Assembly (NCBI RefSeq): GCF_002797595.1 | Contig: NZ_PGFE01000002.1 | Span: 372,001-436,000, forward strand | Source of the DNA: Sediminihabitans luteus | GTDB lineage: Bacteria > Actinomycetota > Actinomycetes > Actinomycetales > Cellulomonadaceae | Direction: 5' to 3' | Length of the DNA: 64,000 nucleotides | Part shown: positions 27,132-39,231 of the stretch, one piece after another | Layout: every line of letters begins with the position of its first letter | Position numbering within the stretch: the stretch's first letter is position 1 | The notes under the pieces: generated by a model | What the model saw: only the letters and a program-made list of their open reading frames with translations | What the model was told of the DNA's origin: nothing | The model's database searches: none | Position numbers and translations under genes: made by a program

Positions 27132-29156
27132 GTGTCAGACATCGCGGACTCCGCCAAGCGGCTCCTCCTCGGGCGCCCGATGCGCAGCGACACCCTCGGG
27201 CACACGCTGCTGCCCAAGCGCACCGCGCTCCCCGTGTTCGCCTCGGACGCGCTCTCGTCGGTCGCGTACGCGCCCGACGAGATCCTGCTGACCCTCTCCC
27301 TGGCCGGGATCACCGCCGTCGCGGTCTCCCCGTGGGTCGGGCTCGCGGTCGTCGTCGTGCTCGTCACGGTCGTCACCTCGTACCGCCAGAACGTGCGCGC
27401 ATACCCCTCGGGCGGCGGCGACTACGAGGTCGCGACGGTCAACCTGGGGCCGAACGCCGGCATCGGCGTCGCCTCGGCGCTCCTCGTCGACTACGTGCTC
27501 ACGGTCGCGGTGTCGATCTCCTCGGGAGCCCAGTACGCGGCGTCCGCCATCCCGGCGCTGCGGGGGCACGAGGCGCTGCTGGCCGTGGTCATCGTGATCT
27601 TCCTGGCCGTGATGAACCTGCGCGGCGTCAAGGAGTCGGGCACGTTCTTCGCGATCCCCGTGTACCTGTTCATGTTCTCGATCGGCGCGATGGTGCTCGT
27701 CGGGTTCCTGCGCAACCTCACGGGGTCGCTCGCGCCGGCCGAGAGCGCCGACTTCACGCTCGTCGCGCAGCCGGGCTTCGACGAGGGGCTGACGGGGCTC
27801 GCGGGCGCGTTCCTGCTCGCGCGCGCGTTCGCCTCGGGCTGCGCCGCCCTCACGGGCGTCGAGGCCATCAGCAACGGCGTGCCCGCGTTCAAGAAGCCCA
27901 AGTCGCGCAACGCCGCGACGACGCTCGGCCTGCTCGGGCTCATCTCGGCGACCATGATGATGTCGATCCTGTTCCTCGCGAGCGCGATCGGCGTGCACTA
28001 CACCGAGGACCCGCACACGCAGATGCTCGACGCGGGCGGCGTGCCGCTGCCGGCCGACTACGTGCAGCACCCGGTCATCTCGCAGATCGCGCAGTCCGCG
28101 TTCTCGGGCTTCACGCCCGCGTACCTGTTCGTCGCGGCGATCACGGGCGTGATCCTGGTGCTCGCCGCCAACACGGCGTTCAACGGGTTCCCCGTGCTCG
28201 GGTCGATCCTCGCGAAGGACGGCTACCTGCCGCGCCAGCTGCACAACCGCGGCGACCGGCTCGCGTTCTCGAACGGCATCGTGACCCTCGCGGTCGGTGC
28301 GATCGTGCTGATCCTGGCGTTCGACGCGCAGGTCACGCGCCTCATCCAGCTCTACATCGTCGGCGTCTTCGTGTCGTTCACGCTCTCGCAGCTCGGCATG
28401 GTCAAGCACTGGAACCGCGAGCTGCGCACCGCGATCGACCCGCGCGAGCGGGCGCGCATGAAGCGCTCGCGCGTCGTCAACGGGTTCGGCCTGCTCATGA
28501 CCGGCACGGTCCTCGTGATCGTGCTCATCACGAAGTTCACGCACGGCGCTTGGATCGCGATCCTCGCGATGGCCGTGGTCTTCGTGCTCATGCAGGGCAT
28601 CCGCAAGCACTACGACCGGGTGCGCGACGAGCTCACGCTCGCGGTCGAGGACGAGGGGGAGGCGCGCGCGCTGCCGAGCCGTGTGCACGCGATCGTGCTC
28701 GTCTCGCGCATGCACAAGCCGACCATGCGCGCGCTCGCCTACGCCCGTGCGTCGCGCCCGTCGGTGCTCGAGGCGGTGACCGTCGGGGTCGAGAAGGACG
28801 AGGCCGAGGAGCTCGTGGCGCGCTGGGCGGCCATGGACATCCCCGTACCGCTGCGCGTCCTCGACTCGCCGTTCCGCGAGATCACGCGCCCGATCCTCGG
28901 GTACGTGCGCTCGATCCGCCGCGAGAGCCCCCGCGACCTCGTCGTGGTGTACATCCCCGAGTACGTCGTGGGCCGGTGGTGGGAGCAGCTGTTGCACAAC
29001 CAGAGCGCGCTGCGGCTCAAGGGGCGCCTGCTGTTCAGCCCCGGCGTGGTCGTGGCGTCCGTGCCGTGGCAGCTGCAGTCGTCGGTCGCGACCGACCACG
29101 ACGGCCTCGGCCCGGGATCCGGGTCGGTGCCCGCGCCCGGCGGACCGACCGGCTGA
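27132..29156 (+). CDS. KimA-like potassium importer (APC superfamily)
   Basis: A 674-residue membrane transporter. After a short cytoplasmic N-terminus with LLLGRPMRSD and LPVFASDALSSVAYAPDEIL come 12 predicted helices (about 45-500), then a soluble C-terminal domain (about 510-650) ending in LLHNQSALRLKGRLL and VVASVPWQL. These landmarks match what I recall of Bacillus subtilis KimA (YdaO), a proton-coupled high-affinity K+ importer inhibited by c-di-AMP, rather than a classical amino-acid permease, although automatic annotation often says APC permease. The soluble domain has the alternating beta/alpha look of a Usp-like fold. Divergent placement beside two TrkA subunits supports a K+ role. 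The GTG start fits the leaderless -10 spacing. Confidence 0.88.
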   Translation: MSDIADSAKRLLLGRPMRSDTLGHTLLPKRTALPVFASDALSSVAYAPDEILLTLSLAGITAVAVSPWVGLAVVVVLVTVVTSYRQNVRAYPSGGGDYEVATVNLGPNAGIGVASALLVDYVLTVAVSISSGAQYAASAIPALRGHEALLAVVIVIFLAVMNLRGVKESGTFFAIPVYLFMFSIGAMVLVGFLRNLTGSLAPAESADFTLVAQPGFDEGLTGLAGAFLLARAFASGCAALTGVEAISNGVPAFKKPKSRNAATTLGLLGLISATMMMSILFLASAIGVHYTEDPHTQMLDAGGVPLPADYVQHPVISQIAQSAFSGFTPAYLFVAAITGVILVLAANTAFNGFPVLGSILAKDGYLPRQLHNRGDRLAFSNGIVTLAVGAIVLILAFDAQVTRLIQLYIVGVFVSFTLSQLGMVKHWNRELRTAIDPRERARMKRSRVVNGFGLLMTGTVLVIVLITKFTHGAWIAILAMAVVFVLMQGIRKHYDRVRDELTLAVEDEGEARALPSRVHAIVLVSRMHKPTMRALAYARASRPSVLEAVTVGVEKDEAEELVARWAAMDIPVPLRVLDSPFREITRPILGYVRSIRRESPRDLVVVYIPEYVVGRWWEQLLHNQSALRLKGRLLFSPGVVVASVPWQLQSSVATDHDGLGPGSGSVPAPGGPTG

Positions 29157-29181
29157 TCCCCGTCCCACCGCGCGGCGGTGG

Positions 29182-29187
29182 GATACT
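29182..29187 (+). promoter_or_regulatory. -10 hexamer GATACT, leaderless promoter of the TRAM methyltransferase
   Basis: GATACT ends six bases before the ATG at 29194. Confidence 0.5.
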
Positions 29188-29193
29188 CGGAGC

Positions 29194-30477
29194 ATGCCCC
29201 ACGACTCCGCCGACCCTGCCGTGCCCGGAACCGACCCCGGCGCCGCACCCCTGCTCGAGCTCGAGGTCGGGCCCGTGGCCCACGGCGGGCACTGCGTCGC
29301 CCGCGTCGACGGCCGCGTCGTGTTCGTGCGGCACGCCTTGCCCGGCGAGCGCGTGCGCGCCCGCGTGACCGAGGGCGGCGACTCCGCGAAGTTCTGGCGG
29401 GCCGACGCCGTCGAGGTGCTCGACGCCTCGCCCGACCGCGTGCCCTCCGCCTGGCCCGCCGCGGGCCCGGGCGGCGTCGGCGGCGGCGAGCTCGCGCACG
29501 TCTCGCTCGACGGGCAGCGCCGCTGGAAGGCCGCCGTGCTGCGCGAGCAGCTGACCCGTCTCGCCCAGGACGAGCGCGAGGTCACGGTCGAGGCCGCGCC
29601 CGGGGACGACGTCCGCGGCGGGCTGGGGTACCGCACCCGCATCGACCTCGTGGCGGACGCCGCGGGGCGGGCCGGGATGCGCGCGCACCGTTCGCACGAC
29701 GTGCACCCGCTCGACGCGATGCCCCTGGCGACCGACGAGGTCGCGGCGCTCGCGGCCGCCGAGAAGGTCTTCACGCGCCGCTGGCGCCCGGGGACGCGGC
29801 TCGAGCTGGTCGCGCCCTCGGGCGGGGCGCCGATCCTGCTCGCGGACGGCGTGGTGTGGCGCGGCGGGCCGGACACGCGTCCCAACGCACGCCGGACCGT
29901 GGCCGAGCACGTCGAGGTCGCGGGCCACGAGCACCGGTACAAGGTCGCCGCGGACGGGTTCTGGCAGGTGCACCGCGAGGCGCCCGCGCTGCTCGCAGGT
30001 ACCGTGCTCGACGCGGTCGGCGACGTCGCCGGCGCGCGCGTGCTCGACCTGTACGCGGGCGCGGGGCTGTTCACCGCGCCGCTCGCGCGCGCGGTCGGCC
30101 CGGACGGGACCGTGGTCGCCGTCGAGGGGGACGACGACGCGGTGCGCCAGGCCCGCCGCAACGCGCACGGGCTCGACCAGGTCGAGCTGCACCGCGGTGC
30201 GGTCGACGCGGTGCTGGGTGCGGGTGAGCACGCGGCGCGCGGGGGAGCGGACGTCGTCGTTCTCGACCCGCCCCGCGTGGGTGCCGGACGCCGCGTGGTC
30301 GAGCAGGTCGCGGCCCTGGGCGCGTCCCGGGTGGTCTACGTCGCGTGCGACCCGGCCGCGCTCGCGCGCGACGTCGCCTACCTCGCGGGCCACGGCTACG
30401 GCCTGACGAGCGTGCGCGCGTTCGACCTGTTCCCGCACACGCACCACGTCGAGGCGGTCGCGGTCCTCGACCGGTGA
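29194..30477 (+). CDS. TRAM-domain class I SAM-dependent RNA methyltransferase (TrmA/RlmD family)
   Basis: A 427-residue methyltransferase of the RNA uridine C5 family. A TRAM domain (about 22-80: LELEVGPVAHGGHCVARVDGRVVFVRHALPGERV) binds RNA; a central domain follows (about 110-270), then the Rossmann catalytic domain with SAM motif LDLYAGAGLF (about 285-294), VVLDPPRVGAG (about 353-363) and the nucleophile loop VYVACDPAALARD. The Fe-S cluster cysteines of E. coli RlmD are absent, as usual in actinobacterial members. The methylated uridine (rRNA or tRNA) is not determined by sequence. It lies 37 bases after the KimA-like gene with its own predicted leaderless promoter. Confidence 0.9.
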   Translation: MPHDSADPAVPGTDPGAAPLLELEVGPVAHGGHCVARVDGRVVFVRHALPGERVRARVTEGGDSAKFWRADAVEVLDASPDRVPSAWPAAGPGGVGGGELAHVSLDGQRRWKAAVLREQLTRLAQDEREVTVEAAPGDDVRGGLGYRTRIDLVADAAGRAGMRAHRSHDVHPLDAMPLATDEVAALAAAEKVFTRRWRPGTRLELVAPSGGAPILLADGVVWRGGPDTRPNARRTVAEHVEVAGHEHRYKVAADGFWQVHREAPALLAGTVLDAVGDVAGARVLDLYAGAGLFTAPLARAVGPDGTVVAVEGDDDAVRQARRNAHGLDQVELHRGAVDAVLGAGEHAARGGADVVVLDPPRVGAGRRVVEQVAALGASRVVYVACDPAALARDVAYLAGHGYGLTSVRAFDLFPHTHHVEAVAVLDR

Positions 30478-30492
30478 CGGATGTCCGCGAGG

Positions 30493-30510
30493 TATCTTGA
30501 CGTCAAGATA
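30493..30510. promoter_or_regulatory. Perfect 18-bp palindrome, candidate operator upstream of aconitase
   Basis: TATCTTGACGTCAAGATA is identical to its reverse complement and lies 102 bases before the GTG of acnA. It embeds the -35-like word TTGACG (30498-30503); a -10-like TATGCT sits at 30518-30523. A protein bound here would block or reposition RNA polymerase. The shape suits a dimeric repressor of the MarR, GntR or TetR kind; the regulator is unknown and not encoded nearby. It does not resemble the CAGNAC-type AcnR site I recall from Corynebacterium. Confidence 0.7.
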
Positions 30511-30611
30511 TATGCGGTATGCTGGGCGGGAAATCGCCCCCACGTACCATCGGCAGCCGCATGCCCCACGGCGTGCTGCCCGCCATCTCGTCATGGAGTA
30601 AAGGAGCACCC

Positions 30612-33368
<2,757 letters not shown>

Positions 33369-33403
33369 TCCGCTGACCGGTCGGCACGGCTGACCAGCAC
33401 GTG

Positions 33404-33443
33404 AACGGCGGGGCGTCCACCTTCGGGTGGGCGCCCCGCCGTT
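33404..33443. terminator. Hairpin with TTCG tetraloop after acnA, bidirectional
   Basis: An 18-bp stem (33404-33421 with 33426-33443, one G-T pair) capped by a stable TTCG loop lies between the convergent acnA and CotH genes. Confidence 0.8.
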
Positions 33444-33450
33444 CGCGTTC

Positions 33451-33490
33451 GGTGCTCGGTGCTCGGTGCTCGGTGCTCGGTGCGTGGTGC
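33451..33490. repeat. GGTGCTC heptamer tandem repeat
   Basis: Four perfect 7-bp units (33451-33478) are followed by decayed units. It is non-coding, between the acnA terminator and the end of the CotH gene. Confidence 0.85.
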
Positions 33491-33519
33491 TGCCGCTGCC
33501 GCTGCCAGATCGCATCCGC

Positions 33520-35004
33520 CTACGAGAGGTACTCCGCGACGGCGTCCGACTCCTGCTCGATCGTGTCGACGTCGACCAGGTCGTCGGCCTGCTCCTCGAG
33601 CACCGTGGTCCACGAGTCGAGCGTCTCGAGCCCCGCCCCCGAGTCGACGAGCGTCTCGTCGAGCTCGTCCTGGGCCGCCTCGTAGAGGGCGGCGAACTCG
33701 TCGTCCGCGAGGAAGCGCTCCGTGAGGACGTTGGAGCCGCCCATCGCGCCGGCACCCATCGCGCCGGCGCCCATCGCGCCGTCGCCCGTGCCCTCGGCGC
33801 CCGTGCCCTCGCCCGTGGTCCCCGCGTCCGTGCCCGCGCCCAGGCCCCCGGCACCCGGGCCGCCCTGTGGGGCTCCGGCTCCGGCGTCGGCCGGGGGAGC
33901 CCCCTGCGCCGGGCCGCCGGCCTGCCCGCCCGGGCGGACGCCGTCGGGCGTCGTCCCGGCCTCGCCGCCCTGCGCGGCGGGCGAGGCGCCGAACGCGAGG
34001 TTCAGGTCCCAGTTGACGACCGTCATGAGGCCGGTCTCCTCGTCGTAGCGCAGGTACGAGTTGTTGCCGCGGCCGTCGATGTCGTCGTCGTTCGCCACGA
34101 GGTCCTGGAACGCGAGGTACGTCGCGAAGGCCTCGACGTCGAGGTGGTCCTCGAGCTCGGCGGAGAACGTCTCGTCGTCGGCCGTGTCGACGAACTCGAG
34201 GAAGTCCATGAGCGGCTCGAGGTCGTCCTCCCCGGCCTCCTGGTCGAACACGTCCTCGTACGCGCTCGGGTCGTCGCCGCGGTAGCTGTAGTCGCCCCCG
34301 CTCTCGGCCTTGTAGAGCATGCCCGAGGAGTCGAACTGCTCGGCGTCCCAGGTGTCGCTCGGGTTCTGGACCAGGAGTCGCAGGGTCTCGTCGGAGCCGT
34401 TCACGCTGAACCGGGACGCCGAGGCCTCCTCGGTCGCGAGGCCCGTCTGGCCGAGCAGGTCGAGGGCCACCGCCTCGTTGAGCGAGGTCTGCGAGCTGTT
34501 GCTGCGCACCACGATCTCGGTCTCGCCCAGGTAGTCCTGGTCGTCGACGAACTTGTCGGTGCGGATGATCCACGGCAGGGAGACCGGGTCGTCGTCCGCG
34601 GAGACGCCGCGGAGGCTCGAGTTGCCCTTGAGCTTGAGGCCGACGTCCTCGACGAGGGTGCCGTCGATCGTGACGTCGGCCGTGATCCACTCCTTCTCCC
34701 CGGTCTCGACGTAGGTCGTGACCGCGGCGGTCAGGTCGTCCTCGTCGGCCTCGACGTCGACGTCGTGCACGACGCTCTCGTCCCAGACGGAGTCGGTCCT
34801 CACGGCGGACCCTTCGCCGTCCGCCGCTGCGGCGGAGCACGCGGTCAGTCCCGCGGCACCGAGGCCTGCGGCGACGAGGAAGGCCGTCCTGCGGGTGCGG
34901 CGGCGCCGCGGGGTCCGGTGCGGGTCGGGCGTCGTGGAGCCGGGGGGCGCGGGGGTCGGCGTGGTGTCGGTGTCGGTCGGGGGGAGGGCGTCTGGCGTGG
35001 TCAT
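33520..35004 (-). CDS. CotH kinase-like secreted protein with Gly-rich insert
   Basis: A 494-residue protein. A Thr/Pro-rich N-terminus and twin-arginine-like RRRRTRR precede a hydrophobic signal segment (AAFLVAAGLGAAGL-like) ending in the lipobox-like LTAC, so it is probably an exported lipoprotein. The core contains CotH features: VGLKLKGNSSLRG, IIRTDKFVDDQDYLG, NSSQTSLNEAVALDL and NNSYLRYDEETGLMTVVNWDLNLAFG, the last matching the catalytic Asp region. CotH proteins are atypical kinases that phosphorylate spore-coat or surface proteins. An unusual 85-residue Gly/Ala/Pro/Met insert (about 345-430, with repeated GAMGAGAMGAGAMGG) splits the C-terminal part. ATG at 35004 is chosen over a GTG at 35013 because AGGTGG lies five bases before it. 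Confidence 0.82.
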   Translation of the reverse strand: MTTPDALPPTDTDTTPTPAPPGSTTPDPHRTPRRRRTRRTAFLVAAGLGAAGLTACSAAAADGEGSAVRTDSVWDESVVHDVDVEADEDDLTAAVTTYVETGEKEWITADVTIDGTLVEDVGLKLKGNSSLRGVSADDDPVSLPWIIRTDKFVDDQDYLGETEIVVRSNSSQTSLNEAVALDLLGQTGLATEEASASRFSVNGSDETLRLLVQNPSDTWDAEQFDSSGMLYKAESGGDYSYRGDDPSAYEDVFDQEAGEDDLEPLMDFLEFVDTADDETFSAELEDHLDVEAFATYLAFQDLVANDDDIDGRGNNSYLRYDEETGLMTVVNWDLNLAFGASPAAQGGEAGTTPDGVRPGGQAGGPAQGAPPADAGAGAPQGGPGAGGLGAGTDAGTTGEGTGAEGTGDGAMGAGAMGAGAMGGSNVLTERFLADDEFAALYEAAQDELDETLVDSGAGLETLDSWTTVLEEQADDLVDVDTIEQESDAVAEYLS

Positions 35005-35087
35005 GACATCCACCTGACACGACCTGCGGAAGCGGGCGCTGAGGCGGGCCTGTGCCCCGTCTGAGAGCCCGGCGCGGGCGCCGCCTC

Positions 35088-35129
35088 CCTGCGTCGGCTC
35101 GCGCCCCTGTGCCTGCGGCGGCTCGCGCC
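35088..35129. repeat. 18-bp imperfect direct repeat
   Basis: Two copies (35088-35105 and 35112-35129) differ by one base, 24 bases apart, in the gap between the CotH and DUF4241 genes. No other feature is seen in this gap. Confidence 0.5.
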
Positions 35130-35160
35130 GCGGCGCGTCTCTGCGGCTGTGCCGCCGTGC

Positions 35161-35835
35161 TTACGCCGCCGCGCCGTCGTCCGCGGCCGGGTCCGCCCCC
35201 GCTGCGACCGCGACGTGGAGGTCGATGTGCACCCCGAGCATCGTCCCGTCCGCCGCGTACGTCGCGCGCACGGGGTAGAAGCCGTCGCCCCAGCCTGCGT
35301 GGGCCATGACGACGTTGGCGCCCTCGACCCCGGGCAGCGGCACGTTCGCGCAGCCGGGCCGCACGTGCTCCGGGTCGTCCTGGCGCGCGAACCAGCTGTC
35401 GTCACGCCCCGAGTCGAAGTGCTCGTCGTACCAGGTGTCGTCGGGCGCGGCGGCAGCGGTCGCGTCGGCGTCGACGAACGCGACGACGCCCGCGTCGACC
35501 GGGACGCCCACGTACCCGGGACCGTCGAGCCGCTCGGCCGAGTGCGGCGGCGCGACGCGCTCGACCTCTCCCTCGGCGAGGACGACGCTCAGGTACGCCT
35601 CGCGCAGGTGCGACCCGTCCTGCGCGGGCGAGACGTCCGCGACGGTCACGCGCACGGGGTGGCTCCCCGCGGGCACCCGGATCACCGCGCCGCCGCCCAG
35701 GAACACGTACGGGTCGACCGCCTCGAGCCGCCCGCTGGGTACGTGGACCTCGCCGAGGTCGTGCACGCTCAGGCGGTAGGGGCTCGGGGTCGCGTCGCCC
35801 TCGCGCAGGGCGGCGAAGGTCTCCAGGGTGGTCAT
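35161..35835 (-). CDS. DUF4241-like protein
   Basis: A 224-residue soluble beta-rich protein. The segment GGGAVIRVPAGSHPVRVTVADV and the ending VVMAHAGWGDGFYPVRATYAADGTMLGVHIDL are characteristic of DUF4241, whose members are scattered in bacteria, often beside polymorphic-toxin immunity genes, and whose biochemical role is unknown. No toxin gene is adjacent here, so an immunity role is not supported. There is no signal peptide or membrane segment. A TACGGT box ends six bases before the ATG, so the mRNA is probably leaderless and the gene independent of the phosphotransferase gene behind it. Confidence 0.72.
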   Translation of the reverse strand: MTTLETFAALREGDATPSPYRLSVHDLGEVHVPSGRLEAVDPYVFLGGGAVIRVPAGSHPVRVTVADVSPAQDGSHLREAYLSVVLAEGEVERVAPPHSAERLDGPGYVGVPVDAGVVAFVDADATAAAAPDDTWYDEHFDSGRDDSWFARQDDPEHVRPGCANVPLPGVEGANVVMAHAGWGDGFYPVRATYAADGTMLGVHIDLHVAVAAGADPAADDGAAA

Positions 35836-35841
35836 GCGACG

Positions 35842-35847
35842 ACCGTA
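35842..35847 (-). promoter_or_regulatory. -10 hexamer TACGGT, leaderless promoter of the DUF4241 gene
   Basis: TACGGT on the minus strand ends six bases before the ATG at 35835. Confidence 0.55.
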
Positions 35848-35892
35848 CAGATGTGTCCGCTATGCGGCAATCATCGACCAGCGGTCGAACGA

Positions 35893-36780
35893 TCAGCCGC
35901 CGAGCACCGCGTCCAAGGTCTGGCGCCCCAGCTCTCCGTAGAGCGGGTTGTCGTCCGAGTGGACGAGCAACGACGTCGTGACCGCCAGCGCGCTCGCCCG
36001 CGCCCGGTCCCAGGTCGCGGCCGTCGTCCCGCACGCGGCGGTCACGGCGTCGCGGAACTCGGCCCGCCCGACGTCGTCGAGGACGAGCCACGCGGCAGCC
36101 AGGTCGGTCGCCGGGTCGCCCGCGGTCATGTCGCCGAAGTCGACCACCGCCCGCAGGGTGCCGTCCGGGCCGCACACGAGGTTGCCCGGGTGCAGGTCGC
36201 CGTGCAGCCACAGCGGCGGACCGTCCCACACGGGCGAGGCGAGCAGGCGCTCCCAGACGGCCAGCACAAGCGGGGCGTCCGGGACGTGGCCCGTGGCGAG
36301 GCGCTCGCGGACGGCGGCATCCCGGGCGGCGAGCGGGACGCCGCGATAGGGGTTGACCGGGGCGTCCGGGGGAGCGGGCCGGTGCAGCGCCGCGACGAAC
36401 GCCGCCAGGGGCGCCGCTGCCGGACGTCGCGCGGGGGCCGGGAGGTCGAGCATCCTCGTCCCGTCGAACCATGGCACGACGCTCCACGACCAGGGGTAGC
36501 CGAGCGCGGGCACGCCCGTGCGCACCGGCGCCGGGACGGGCACCGGCAGGTGGCCGGCGAGGCCTGGCAGCCAGCGCTGCTCGTGCTCGACGAGCACCGC
36601 GGCGAGCGCACGGCGGGGCACGCGCACCGCGAGCTCGTCGCCCAGGCGCAGGACGACGTTGTCCCAGCCGTTCGCCACGACGCGCAGCGGGAGCTCGGCG
36701 AGGTCGGGGTGCTGGTCGCGCAGGAGGCGGCGCACGAGGTCGACGCTCACGTCGACGTCGGCGGCGGGCATGTCGGGCAT
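35893..36780 (-). CDS. Aminoglycoside phosphotransferase-family kinase
   Basis: A 295-residue APH-fold small-molecule kinase. The N-lobe has VVANGWDNVVLRLGDELAVRVPRR (nucleotide-positioning strand and lysine-equivalent region), the C-lobe has the catalytic loop LWLHGDLHPGNLV (about 194-206; base Asp, Asn) and the metal-binding VVDFGDMTAGDPATDLA (about 216-232). The family covers antibiotic kinases as well as choline, homoserine and sugar kinases; the substrate cannot be called, and resistance should not be assumed. ATG at 36780 has GAGGAG eight bases upstream. The 155 bases before it hold a palindrome that may be its operator. Confidence 0.85.
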   Translation of the reverse strand: MPDMPAADVDVSVDLVRRLLRDQHPDLAELPLRVVANGWDNVVLRLGDELAVRVPRRALAAVLVEHEQRWLPGLAGHLPVPVPAPVRTGVPALGYPWSWSVVPWFDGTRMLDLPAPARRPAAAPLAAFVAALHRPAPPDAPVNPYRGVPLAARDAAVRERLATGHVPDAPLVLAVWERLLASPVWDGPPLWLHGDLHPGNLVCGPDGTLRAVVDFGDMTAGDPATDLAAAWLVLDDVGRAEFRDAVTAACGTTAATWDRARASALAVTTSLLVHSDDNPLYGELGRQTLDAVLGG

Positions 36781-36824
36781 CGGCTGCTCCTCGGCAGATC
36801 GCGTGCGGTCAGGGCCGGGCGGGT

Positions 36825-36841
36825 CTCGACCTGAGGTCGAG
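36825..36841. promoter_or_regulatory. 17-bp inverted repeat upstream of the APH-family kinase
   Basis: CTCGACCT-G-AGGTCGAG is a perfect 8-1-8 inverted repeat 45 bases before the start codon. Another copy of the half-site (AGGTCGAG, 36876-36883) lies further upstream. The spacing suits a repressor or activator binding site; the regulator is unknown. Confidence 0.4.
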
Positions 36842-36935
36842 GGTCGAACGCGGGCGTGCCTTCACCTTCAGGTAGAGGTCGAGTGTTGGGTGCGGATGTC
36901 GCGAGATTCCGCGGGTGCGACGGGTCGTGCGCGCG

Positions 36936-39112
<2,177 letters not shown>

Positions 39113-39198
39113 CGAGCGCCGCGCGACGCGTGGGGATCGTCACAGGCGCCGCGCGCCGGCACCCGGCGGCCGATGCGCGGCGGGTGCGCGGCACGGCC

Positions 39199-39204
39199 TA
39201 GAGT
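39199..39204 (+). promoter_or_regulatory. -10 hexamer TAGAGT of dxs
   Basis: TAGAGT predicts transcription from about 39211. That leaves a leader of about 20 bases with GGAG before the ATG at 39232, or almost no leader if the ATG at 39214 is used. Confidence 0.5.
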
Positions 39205-39231
39205 GTGTCGGTCATGGAGAACGGAGCACCG

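Noticed and set aside
35161-35835. DUF4241 protein as an immunity protein
   Set aside because: No toxin, secretion or Rhs-type gene is adjacent; the gene has its own promoter between unrelated genes.
35893-36780. Aminoglycoside resistance gene
   Set aside because: Only general APH-fold kinase motifs are present; the family includes many metabolic kinases and nothing indicates antibiotic specificity.
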